Assembly: GCF_018881575.1 (NCBI RefSeq) | Contig: NZ_JACVQB010000001.1 | Location: 482,986 to 546,985 of the forward strand | Length of the DNA stretch: 64,000 bases | Reading direction: 5' to 3' | Source: Polynucleobacter sp. UK-Kesae-W10 | Lineage (GTDB): Bacteria; Pseudomonadota; Gammaproteobacteria; Burkholderiales; Burkholderiaceae | In this document: in pieces, positions 45,735 through 54,063 of the stretch | Layout of the letters: the number at the start of each line of letters is the position of its first letter | Numbering within the stretch: position 1 is the stretch's first letter | Notes under the pieces: model-generated | What the model saw: only the letters and a program-made list of their open reading frames with translations | Databases searched by the model: none | Told to the model about the DNA's origin: nothing | Translations under genes and position numbers: made by a program

Positions 45735-47495
45735 ATGAACCTTCAAGACCGCCAAATTCTGTTTCGCTTACTGAGCTATTTGCGGCCCCATTACAAGCTC
45801 TTTATTGCCTCGATTTTGGCAACTGTGGTGGTAGCGGGTTCTGAAACCTCGATTCCGGCACTCATGAAGCCACTCTTGGATGATGGCTTCACCGGGAAAA
45901 TGAACCATACCCTCTGGATGATTCCTTTCCTTTTAGTCGGTTTGGCTATGGTGCGAAGCTTGTCACAGTTTGCATCCAATTACTTGCTGACTCGCATGAC
46001 CAACAACATCCTGCTTACCTTACGCGAGCAAATGTTTAGTCGTTTAATGCATGCAAAGTCAGATCTTTTTTTAAAGAGCACAGCATCAAATTTAATTAAT
46101 GCTGTGGTCTTTGAGGTGGGTAATGCACTTTCAGTGATGGGCAGTTTATTAATTAATCTTTTGCGTGATGCGCTTACGGTAGTTGGATTATTGGGTTACT
46201 TGCTTTACTTAAATTGGCGCCTCACATTCTTGGTGTTAGCAATTTTTCCAGTTGTAGCATTTCTATCAAACAAGATTAATAAGCGCCTAAGAAAAATTAA
46301 TCGACAGCAACAAGAGATGACAAGTGAGCTCGCTTATATTGTTGAGGAATCTTCTGCCGGCCATAAATTAGTCAAGCTGCATGGTGGGCAGGCTTATGAG
46401 ATGCGGCGCTTTATGGATCGCGCAAAGACTCTCTATCAGTTCTCTATGAAATCTGCAGTAGCAGGGGGCATGAATCAACCGGCAACCCAATTAATTGCCT
46501 CTACAGCACTCTCGCTGGTATTGGTTGTGGCGCTGATGCAGTCGTCCTCTCAAGGCACTACGGTAGGAGAGTTCGCTTCCTTCATTACGGCAATGATGCT
46601 CATTATTTCCCCCATTAAGCATATTGCAGATGTGGGTCAACCGCTGCAACGGGGTTTTACTGCGGCTGAGATGGTCTTTGAATTAATGGATCAAGAGATG
46701 GAATCGGATCCCCAGAAAAAAGACCAAGAGATATCTTTAGAAATTGCTAAGGGAAAAATTCGTTTTGATGATGTTTCATTTTCTTATCAACAAAGCGATG
46801 ATCGTGCAGCAGCCATACAGCACTTTGACATGACTATTGAGCCAGGTGAAGTAATTGCTTTAGTGGGGCCGTCGGGCGCTGGTAAAACAACGCTAGTAAA
46901 TTTGTTGCCCCGTTTCTTAAGACCCAGCTCTGGGAGCATCTATTTGGATGATATTGGCTTAGACAATCTTGCATTAAAAGATTTGCGTCGTCAGATCTCC
47001 TTTGTCGGCCAAGATGTCGTCCTGTTTAATGATTCCATTGCAGTGAATGTTGCGTACGGTGTATCGCCAGAGAAAATTGATCGAGCAAGAGTTACGCAAG
47101 CGCTAGAGGCAGCTAACCTCACCAATATGCTTGCTGAGTTGCCAAATGGTATCGATACCGTTATTGGCGATAACGGCAATCAGTTCTCTGGTGGACAGCG
47201 TCAGCGTTTGGCCATTGCTAGAGCAATTTATAAGAATGCCCCCATCCTTATTTTGGATGAGGCTACTTCAGCCCTAGATTCCGAGTCAGAACGTCAGGTT
47301 CAAGCTGCCATGGATCGATTAATGGCTGGCAGAACTACGATTGTGATTGCCCACCGGCTATCAACCATTGAGCATGCGAATCGTATTGTGGTGATGGAAA
47401 AAGGCAAGATTGCTGAATTGGGCACCCATGAGCAATTAATTGCAAAAGATGGGCTTTATGCACATCTGCATCGCTTACAATTTTTAGAAGCTTAA
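45735..47495 (+). CDS. msbA: Lipid A export ABC transporter MsbA
   Basis: Homodimeric ABC exporter that flips lipid A-core across the inner membrane. The 586-residue protein has an N-terminal six-helix domain (about residues 15-310) and a nucleotide-binding domain with GPSGAGKTTLVNLLPRF (Walker A), NQFSGGQRQRLAIARAIY (signature) and ILILDEATSALDSESE (Walker B). The ATG at 45735 (MNLQDRQILFRLL) is preferred to an upstream GTG at 45708. Betaproteobacterial msbA genes often lie near LPS genes. A role in other glycolipid export is possible but less likely. Confidence 0.88.
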   Translation: MNLQDRQILFRLLSYLRPHYKLFIASILATVVVAGSETSIPALMKPLLDDGFTGKMNHTLWMIPFLLVGLAMVRSLSQFASNYLLTRMTNNILLTLREQMFSRLMHAKSDLFLKSTASNLINAVVFEVGNALSVMGSLLINLLRDALTVVGLLGYLLYLNWRLTFLVLAIFPVVAFLSNKINKRLRKINRQQQEMTSELAYIVEESSAGHKLVKLHGGQAYEMRRFMDRAKTLYQFSMKSAVAGGMNQPATQLIASTALSLVLVVALMQSSSQGTTVGEFASFITAMMLIISPIKHIADVGQPLQRGFTAAEMVFELMDQEMESDPQKKDQEISLEIAKGKIRFDDVSFSYQQSDDRAAAIQHFDMTIEPGEVIALVGPSGAGKTTLVNLLPRFLRPSSGSIYLDDIGLDNLALKDLRRQISFVGQDVVLFNDSIAVNVAYGVSPEKIDRARVTQALEAANLTNMLAELPNGIDTVIGDNGNQFSGGQRQRLAIARAIYKNAPILILDEATSALDSESERQVQAAMDRLMAGRTTIVIAHRLSTIEHANRIVVMEKGKIAELGTHEQLIAKDGLYAHLHRLQFLEA

Positions 47496-47508
47496 CTAGG
47501 TCGCAATT

Positions 47509-48522
47509 GTGAATATTCTTCTAACGGGTGGTTTGGGTTATATCGGTAGCCATGTGGCTGTGGTATTAACCGAGGCCGGCCATCAAGTGACTATTTTGGA
47601 TAATCTTTGCAATTGCAAGATTGAGGTGTTAGATCGCTTGGAAAAGATTCTGGGGAAGGCGCCCGCATTCACTAAGGGTGATATTCGGGATCAGGCGCTC
47701 CTAGAGTCGATCTTAAAACAAGAAAAAATTGAGGCAGTCATTCATTTTGCTGGGTTAAAAGCAGTTGGAGAGTCTGTAAAAGAACCCCTCATGTATTACG
47801 AGAACAATGTTGGTGGAACAATTTCGCTTCTGCAGGCAATGAAAAATTGCTAAGTAAAGACCATTGTTTTTAGCTCCAGCGCTACAGTCTACGGAACACC
47901 TCAATATCTGCCCCTAGATGAGGAGCATCCAACCAATCCAGAAAGTCCTTATGGGCAGACAAAATTACAAATCGAAGAAATCCTAAGGGATTTGGCGAAA
48001 TCCGATCCGAGTTGGAAAATGATTGCTTTACGTTACTTTAATCCAGTAGGAGCGCATGAGTCAGGTCTTATTGGCGAGGAGCCCAATGGCATTCCAAACA
48101 ACTTGATGCCTTATGTTTCTCAAGTTGCCGCAGGAGTCTTGCAGCAACTCAAAATATTTGGCGACGATTACCAAACACCAGATGGCACTGGTGTTCGTGA
48201 TTACATTCATGTCATGGATCTTGCTGAAGGGCATGTTTCAGCACTCGAGTATCTATCAAAGGGTGCCCCTGCATTTTCAATTATGAATTTAGGTACTGGT
48301 GGCGGTTGTAGTGTTTTAGAGCTTGTCAATTTGTACGAAAAAGCCTCTTCTCAAAAGATTGCCTATGAGATAGCCCAAAGAAGAGCGGGTGATATTGCCT
48401 CTTGCTATGCTAATGTAGACAAAGCAGCCGCCCAAATGGGTTGGAGGGTAACGCGCTCTTTATCGAAAATGTGTGAAGATTCGTGGCGTTGGCAAAGTCA
48501 AGCTAAGGCGCCAGGCAAATGA
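47509..48522 (+). pseudogene. galE: UDP-glucose 4-epimerase gene with in-frame stop codon
   Basis: Full-length GalE in one frame, broken by TAA at 47851-47853. The first part (GTG start) has ILLTGGLGYIGSHVAVVL, ILDNLCNCK and VIHFAGLKAVGESVKEPL, ending LLQAMKNC. After the stop the same frame continues with VKTIVFSSSATVYGTP, SPYGQTKLQIEEIL (YxxxK), LRYFNPVGAHESG and RAGDIASCYANVDKAA. Without the stop the product would be 337 residues, the usual GalE length. Only the single codon is wrong, with no frameshift. If the mutation is real, UDP-Gal/UDP-Glc interconversion from this gene is lost unless read through. A sequencing error is an alternative. Confidence 0.88.
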
Positions 48523-49919
48523 GCATCAACATAGTAACCCAATCTCAACAAAGCGCTTTATCCAAGACCCCTAATTTAGTAACGCTTTGCTTATGCTGGA
48601 ACTTTGTAGTTTTGTATGGCATTTGGTTGCAGCCGCATACAGTATTTGTTCGTCATACCAGCTTGATCATCGGCGCATTGTTGGGCTGCTGGGTTATTTC
48701 ACAGAACTGGAAATTGTTTTTTCAGATCAAAGCTTTGCCGATTTGGCTCATCGGCCTACTTTTGGTTTGGGTCACTATTCATTTGTTGTTCATTGGCCAG
48801 GATCATAGTGCTCAACTATTTGAGTACACGCGTATTTGGAAAAAGATAGCCTTGAGTATTCCTTTTGGCATTGGATTGGGAATTAGTCTGCTTAAATGTT
48901 CGGATGATTTTGAGAAAACTAATAAATATTGGCGCATTATTTATTTTGGATTTTTGACGCCAAGTATTGTTTACTTTATTAAGCTCTTGGCTACCAAATT
49001 TGCTGTGGTGTTGGGATACCAAACCCCTGCATACTTAATTCTTTCGCCAGATCATATGAGTGATATCTGGGGTGTATCAAGAGCAGCCTATGTTTTTTTC
49101 TGCTTACCTGCTTACTTTGTAGCAATATCTCAGCTATCTAAGGTGCTTACTCAGCATTGCTGGGAATTTAAGAAAAACATCTTGTATTGGATTGCATTGG
49201 TTTTGGTCCCTGCGATTATGTTTATCGAAAATGACCGTACAGGAGTGCTTTATTGCGCCTTGGGTATTCTTTTCGAACTCTTTCTTTTTTTAAAGAACTC
49301 TAAGTTCAATGCAAAAGGTGCTAAACGCCTGCTAATTTCTTTGGCACTTGTAACTGCTTTGATCTTATTTGTCGCATCAAGTCTTCAGAGAAATCCCTTG
49401 TGGAGCACTCTCATAGCTGATGCTAAGCTAGCCGTTCAAGTTGATAAATATGACTACTGGAAACATTTAGAAAGTACTGCTAATGTACCGCCACTTCTCA
49501 ATGAGTTAGGTGTTCCTATAGCTGAATCAAATTTTGATCGAATTGCATGGGGTATTCGTGGAGGTCAATTAATTCCTCAACATCCACTTGGATACGGTTT
49601 AATGACGCTCTCTTTTGGCCGTTTAAATGCCATTGACTTCCCTGGCTCTCGAACCAATATGAGTCACAGTGCTTGGCTCGACTTTACATTGGGCTATGGA
49701 ATCCCAGGCTTCTTACTTTTATTTGGGGCTGCTTGCTTAGTTCTCAAAAATGCAAAAAACACCCCTTTACCTTGGCAGACCCTGATCTACTGGACCCTAG
49801 GATTTATGACCTTGCTATTTTTTACTAAAGAGCTTTCGTCAGAGATATTTATGAATGCCTTTATTTTTTTGCTAACCATGTTTTCATCTTTGTCTCTAAA
49901 AATTAAGCCGACTAATTAG
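48519..49919 (+). CDS. O-antigen ligase/polymerase-like membrane protein
   Basis: A 466-residue integral membrane protein with about eleven hydrophobic segments and a large periplasmic loop near residues 295-360. That loop contains WGIRGGQLIPQHPLGYGLM followed by MSHSAWLDFTLGYGIPGFLL, the Wzy_C-type pattern in which a conserved His (here NMSHSAWL) is part of the active site of WaaL and Wzy proteins. It starts in ATGA overlap with galE. WaaL (adding O-chain to core) or Wzy (polymerising repeat units) both fit. It is the last gene of the block. Confidence 0.7.
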   Translation: MSINIVTQSQQSALSKTPNLVTLCLCWNFVVLYGIWLQPHTVFVRHTSLIIGALLGCWVISQNWKLFFQIKALPIWLIGLLLVWVTIHLLFIGQDHSAQLFEYTRIWKKIALSIPFGIGLGISLLKCSDDFEKTNKYWRIIYFGFLTPSIVYFIKLLATKFAVVLGYQTPAYLILSPDHMSDIWGVSRAAYVFFCLPAYFVAISQLSKVLTQHCWEFKKNILYWIALVLVPAIMFIENDRTGVLYCALGILFELFLFLKNSKFNAKGAKRLLISLALVTALILFVASSLQRNPLWSTLIADAKLAVQVDKYDYWKHLESTANVPPLLNELGVPIAESNFDRIAWGIRGGQLIPQHPLGYGLMTLSFGRLNAIDFPGSRTNMSHSAWLDFTLGYGIPGFLLLFGAACLVLKNAKNTPLPWQTLIYWTLGFMTLLFFTKELSSEIFMNAFIFLLTMFSSLSLKIKPTN

Positions 49920-50206
49920 CTTCAAAGAGATTATTCCTTTTGCGCCTATCTCTAGCGATAATTTAGGGTATAGACTGTTAAATATTGGCGAGTTTTATCG
50001 AAATTCTCGGTGAGTACCTAATATAATTAGGTATATATGGACGAATTCTAAATTAGATTTTTAATTAGGGATGTAGCTTAATTTTATATTTAGATATTCT
50101 CTATTCGCTTTGTAGATAAGAAAAATTCCGATACTTTAGGATTTTTGTTATTCACGGGCCATCAGAAGTATTCATAATGATTAATTTTTTTGAAGATGGG
50201 CATTTT
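49920..50206. other. AT-rich gap between the fucose and pseudaminate clusters
   Basis: No gene is visible in this 287-base stretch unless the pseC start is the earlier ATG at 50177. It is very AT-rich, and contains a perfect 19-base inverted repeat that includes TATAAT. It probably carries the promoter of the pseC cluster. Confidence 0.5.
50015..50033 (+). promoter_or_regulatory. Perfect 19-base inverted repeat containing TATAAT
   Basis: TACCTAAT, ATA and ATTAGGTA form an 8-3-8 inverted repeat. The bases 50022-50027 read TATAAT, the consensus -10 element. A good -35 is not seen at the usual distance, so an activator or a repressor bound at the repeat is plausible. It lies 190 bases before pseC. 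Confidence 0.45.
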
Positions 50207-51379
50207 ATGATCCCTTATGGCAAGCAAAATATTTCTGATGAAGATATTCAGGCTGTTGTCGATGTCTTAAGGTCTGACTATTTAACTCAGGGTCCAATGG
50301 TCCCTGAGTTTGAAAAAAAGGTTGCATCATACTGTGGGGTTAAGTATGCAGTAGCGGTGAACAGTGCTACGAGCGCTTTGCATATTGCCTGCTTATCTTT
50401 AGATGTTGGGGCCGGGGATATTGTCTGGACAAGTCCTATTACCTTTGTTGCTAGCGCTAATTGCGCCATCTATTGCGGTGCACAAGTTGATTTTGTGGAT
50501 ATTGATCCGCTGACCTACAACATGAGTATTGACTCCCTAGTCAAAAAACTTGAGAAGGCCAAAAAGAGTGGCACCCTTCCAAAAGTTGTTATACCCGTAC
50601 ATCTGGCTGGACAGTCATGCGATATGAAAGCAATTCATCAGCTATCGGAGCAATACGGCTTTAAGATTATTGAGGATGCTTCGCATGCGATTGGCGGCTC
50701 TTATCACGATACAAAAATTGGCAGTTGCACTTACAGTGACATTACGGTTTTCAGTTTTCATCCAGTGAAAATTATCACCACAGGGGAAGGCGGTATGGCC
50801 TTGACAAATAATCAATCCCTTGTCAAAAGAATGGCTAGATTGCGGAGCCATGGCATAACACGTTACCCGGAGGAAATGACTCATATTCCTGATGGACCAT
50901 GGTATTACCAACAAATAGAGCTTGGGTTCAATTATAGAATGACTGAAATTCAAGCGGCTTTAGGGTTTAGTCAAATGAGTCGTTTGGATAGCTTTGTTTC
51001 AGAGCGCCATGAGGTTGCAAAACGCTATGATCAATTGTTAAGTAATTCTGGTATTAAGTTGCCCTGGCAGGATTCTCAGTCAGTCTCCGCATTTCATTTA
51101 TATGTTGTTCGTATACCGGTTGACCATGCAAGTCTTAATCGTAATGCTGCCTTTGATAATTTGCGTATTGGTGGCGTTGGGGTCAATCTACATTACATAC
51201 CCGTGTATAAACAGCCCTATTATCAAGCGATTGGATTTGATGAGCGTGATTTCTCAGAATCTGAGCGGTATTACGAGGAGGCAATTAGTTTGCCAATGTA
51301 CCCCGGACTAGAGTTAATTGAACAAAAAGAAGTGGTTCACTTGTTGACGGGTTCTGCCGGATATCAGACCATCTTCTAA
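50207..51379 (+). CDS. pseC: UDP-4-amino-4,6-dideoxy-N-acetyl-beta-L-altrosamine transaminase
   Basis: PLP aminotransferase of the DegT/DnrJ/EryC1 family, second step of pseudaminic acid synthesis. The 390-residue protein begins MIPYGKQNISDEDIQAVVDV, as PseC proteins do, with SDYLTQGPMVPEFEKKVA, NSATSALHIACLSL, IIEDASHAIGGSY and FSFHPVKIITTGEGG, whose Lys binds PLP. An in-frame ATG at 50177 would add 10 residues. It is the first gene of the cluster. The dehydratase pseB, which usually precedes it, is absent from the window. Confidence 0.9.
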   Translation: MIPYGKQNISDEDIQAVVDVLRSDYLTQGPMVPEFEKKVASYCGVKYAVAVNSATSALHIACLSLDVGAGDIVWTSPITFVASANCAIYCGAQVDFVDIDPLTYNMSIDSLVKKLEKAKKSGTLPKVVIPVHLAGQSCDMKAIHQLSEQYGFKIIEDASHAIGGSYHDTKIGSCTYSDITVFSFHPVKIITTGEGGMALTNNQSLVKRMARLRSHGITRYPEEMTHIPDGPWYYQQIELGFNYRMTEIQAALGFSQMSRLDSFVSERHEVAKRYDQLLSNSGIKLPWQDSQSVSAFHLYVVRIPVDHASLNRNAAFDNLRIGGVGVNLHYIPVYKQPYYQAIGFDERDFSESERYYEEAISLPMYPGLELIEQKEVVHLLTGSAGYQTIF

Positions 51380-51409
51380 GTATGCTTTTCCTTCTAAATA
51401 ATTCCTTGA

Positions 51410-53185
51410 ATGGTTAATAGGCCCTCAATTTTATTGACGCTTAGGCGTCTTTGGGCTCATCTGAGCGCTAGACGCCACACGCAATTTGGTTTGTTATTGC
51501 TACTTATCATTTTGGCCTCTCTCATGGAGGTATTTAGTATTGGTGCAGTTTTGCCTTTTTTGGGGGTTATGACTGCTCCAGAATATATTTTTAATCATCC
51601 TCGCGCCCAATGGTTTATTCATTTTTTCCATATCGGCGATGCTCGAGATCTCCTGCTTCCGATTACGCTCGGCTTTGTGGTGCTGATTTTGATGTCTGCT
51701 TTGACCCGCTTATTATTGGTATGGGCTACCGCACGTTTAACCTTTGCGGCTGGCGCTGATTTGAGTATGGCTATTTATAGGCGCACCCTTTATCAGCCTT
51801 ATACCATTCATATCTCCCGAAATAGTAGTGAGGTAATAACGGGCATTACCGCTAAATCATACCGATTGATTCATAACGCGCTATTTCCTGCCACTATTAT
51901 TTTGAGTTCGACCGTAATGATAGTCATAGTGTTATCGATTTTGATAGCGTTTAAGCCAATTATCTCTCTGGCAACATTTGGCGGCTTTGCTGCAATTTAT
52001 TTGGGCGTCATACTCTGTGTTAAGCGTCGTATGTATCTTGATAGCGAGCTTGTTGCGCGAGAATCAGTTCAAATCGTAAAAGCTTTACAAGAAGGATTGG
52101 GTGGAATTCGCGATGTATTGATAGATGGGGCACAAGAGCAGTATTGCAAAATATATCAGGATGCTGATCTTCCGTTGCGCCGCGCACAAGGAAATAATGC
52201 ATTTATTGCTTTGAGTCCACGACTTTTAGTCGAGGCTATTGGAATGGTATTGGTAACTGGGATAGCTTATGTGTTAAGCCAGCAGCCTGGCGGCCTAGCC
52301 ATTGCTATTCCTATCCTTGGAGCGCTTGCAATAGGTGCACAACGACTTTTACCAGTATTGCAACAGGCTTATGGGGCTTGGGCATCATTACAGGGTGAGA
52401 TGGTATCTGTGAATGACGCCATCAATCTTCTTGATCAGCCGCTCCCCAGGTGGTCGACGCTACCCAAGCCTTTACCCATTAGTTTTAAAAATAAGATTGA
52501 ACTGCAAAATATTTTTTTTCGTTACAACGATTCGGAGCCATGGACTCTAAGAGATATTACTCTTGCGATCCCTAAGGGATCACGCATTGGTTTTATGGGC
52601 TCTACTGGCAGCGGCAAGAGCACGTTATTAGATCTCATAATGGGCTTGCTGCATCCTACGCGGGGTGAGCTATTGGTTGATAACCAATCAATCACTGTAT
52701 CCAATATGCGTGCTTGGCAAGCTGGTATTGCTCATGTTCCTCAAGCAATTTTTTTGGCAGACTGTAGCGTTGAAGAAAATATCGCTTTTGGGGTTCCTAA
52801 AGATCAAATTAACAAGGAACGCGTTCGCAGTGCGGCTTTGATGGCTCAGGTTGCTGACGTTATAGAGGCATTGCCACATGGATACGAAACCTTAGTGGGT
52901 GAGCGAGGTGCTAGACTTTCGGGAGGGCAGCGGCAACGCATTGGAATTGCACGCGCTTTATACAAAGAGGCATCGGTTATTATTTTTGATGAAGCCACAA
53001 GTGCTTTGGACTCGGATACTGAATCTGCCGTTATTTCATCCATCGATCAATTTGGTGCAGATGTTACCGTACTCATGATTGCACACCGCCTCACCACATT
53101 ATCCAGTTGTGATCATATTGTTGAATTAGCTAATGGCGCTATATTGCGACAAGGTTCTTATAAAAATATGGTTGAGGAAATTTAG
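51410..53185 (+). CDS. ABC transporter, PglK-like flippase/exporter
   Basis: A 591-residue half-transporter: six-helix membrane domain (about residues 20-320) and nucleotide-binding domain with GSTGSGKSTLLDLIMGLL (Walker A), LSGGQRQRIGIARALY (signature) and VIIFDEATSALDSDTE (Walker B). The membrane part (SLMEVFSIGAVLPFLGVM, LQEGLGGIRDVLIDG) resembles PglK, which flips lipid-linked oligosaccharide in Campylobacter, rather than MsbA. It lies between pseC and the aldo/keto reductase gene, whose GTG overlaps its stop by one base. It could flip the pseudaminate-containing glycan. Confidence 0.75.
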   Translation: MVNRPSILLTLRRLWAHLSARRHTQFGLLLLLIILASLMEVFSIGAVLPFLGVMTAPEYIFNHPRAQWFIHFFHIGDARDLLLPITLGFVVLILMSALTRLLLVWATARLTFAAGADLSMAIYRRTLYQPYTIHISRNSSEVITGITAKSYRLIHNALFPATIILSSTVMIVIVLSILIAFKPIISLATFGGFAAIYLGVILCVKRRMYLDSELVARESVQIVKALQEGLGGIRDVLIDGAQEQYCKIYQDADLPLRRAQGNNAFIALSPRLLVEAIGMVLVTGIAYVLSQQPGGLAIAIPILGALAIGAQRLLPVLQQAYGAWASLQGEMVSVNDAINLLDQPLPRWSTLPKPLPISFKNKIELQNIFFRYNDSEPWTLRDITLAIPKGSRIGFMGSTGSGKSTLLDLIMGLLHPTRGELLVDNQSITVSNMRAWQAGIAHVPQAIFLADCSVEENIAFGVPKDQINKERVRSAALMAQVADVIEALPHGYETLVGERGARLSGGQRQRIGIARALYKEASVIIFDEATSALDSDTESAVISSIDQFGADVTVLMIAHRLTTLSSCDHIVELANGAILRQGSYKNMVEEI

Positions 53186-54063
53186 TGGGCTCAATTAATC
53201 GCCTTGCTATTGGCACAGTGCAGTTCGGCATTCCATATGGAGTATCAAATGCAAACGGAAAGGTTGATATAGCAGAGGCTGACCGCATACTTAAGTATGC
53301 AAAATTACATGGTATTGATACTTTGGATACGGCTATTGCCTATGGGGAGAGTGAGACTGTACTGGGTAGGCTTGGGGTAGATAACTGGAATGTGGTTTCT
53401 AAACTTCCATGCATCCCTGAAGATGTTCTAAATGTGCAGGCGTGGGTCGAGCAAGAAGTGTTTGCCACCCTGGAGCGCCTCCGCATTCATAATTTGTATG
53501 GCTTGTTACTTCATTACCCTAATCAGCTGACCGATGCTTTAGTGGGGGACGAGCTCTATAGCGCACTTCGATCTCTTAAGGAACGGGGGTATGTTCAAAA
53601 AATTGGCGTATCGGTGTATTCTCGCAATGAAATTTCCTCATTGATGAGAGGAAGAGAGTTTGATCTGATTCAAATACCGCTTAATATTATTGACAGATCC
53701 TTTGTGGATTCTGGATATGCAAAAAATCTAAAGGCTAGAGGTATTGAGATACATGTCCGCTCAATATTTTTACAAGGTTTATTGCTGATGGGTGGCAAGC
53801 GCCCCCAAAAGTTCGATTGTTGGCGCTCCCTTTGGCAGCAGTGGGAAGAGTGGCTTTTATCAAATGCAATTACGCCTCTTGAGGCTTGCCTTCGCTATGC
53901 TATGTCTGTATCAGAAATCGATCGCGTTGTGGTGGGTGTTGAATCCTTAGAGCAACTAAAGGAGATTGTGAATGCTGTAGATGGTAGCTTGCCGACTTTA
54001 CCCAATTGGGGTATGCCAATTGATGAGGATTTATTGAATCCTGCTCGCTGGAGTTTATTATGA
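53185..54063 (+). CDS. Aldo/keto reductase family protein
   Basis: A 292-residue (beta/alpha)8 NADPH-type oxidoreductase. Visible are LAIGTVQFGIPYGVSNANGK, GIDTLDTAIAYGESETVLG with the catalytic Asp/Tyr, and IGVSVYSRNEI. The expected His is in the LLLHYP segment. This subgroup occurs in nonulosonate and spore-coat polysaccharide clusters with SpsF-like genes, where its substrate is not known. It starts at a GTG and ends in a 4-base overlap (ATGA) with the fusion gene, which points to joint work. Confidence 0.8.
   Translation: MGSINRLAIGTVQFGIPYGVSNANGKVDIAEADRILKYAKLHGIDTLDTAIAYGESETVLGRLGVDNWNVVSKLPCIPEDVLNVQAWVEQEVFATLERLRIHNLYGLLLHYPNQLTDALVGDELYSALRSLKERGYVQKIGVSVYSRNEISSLMRGREFDLIQIPLNIIDRSFVDSGYAKNLKARGIEIHVRSIFLQGLLLMGGKRPQKFDCWRSLWQQWEEWLLSNAITPLEACLRYAMSVSEIDRVVVGVESLEQLKEIVNAVDGSLPTLPNWGMPIDEDLLNPARWSLL

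Noticed and set aside
47992..48522. Separate short epimerase gene starting at a TTG
   Set aside because: The sequence before it in the same frame, back to the stop at 47853, has conserved GalE motifs, so it is the second half of an interrupted gene.
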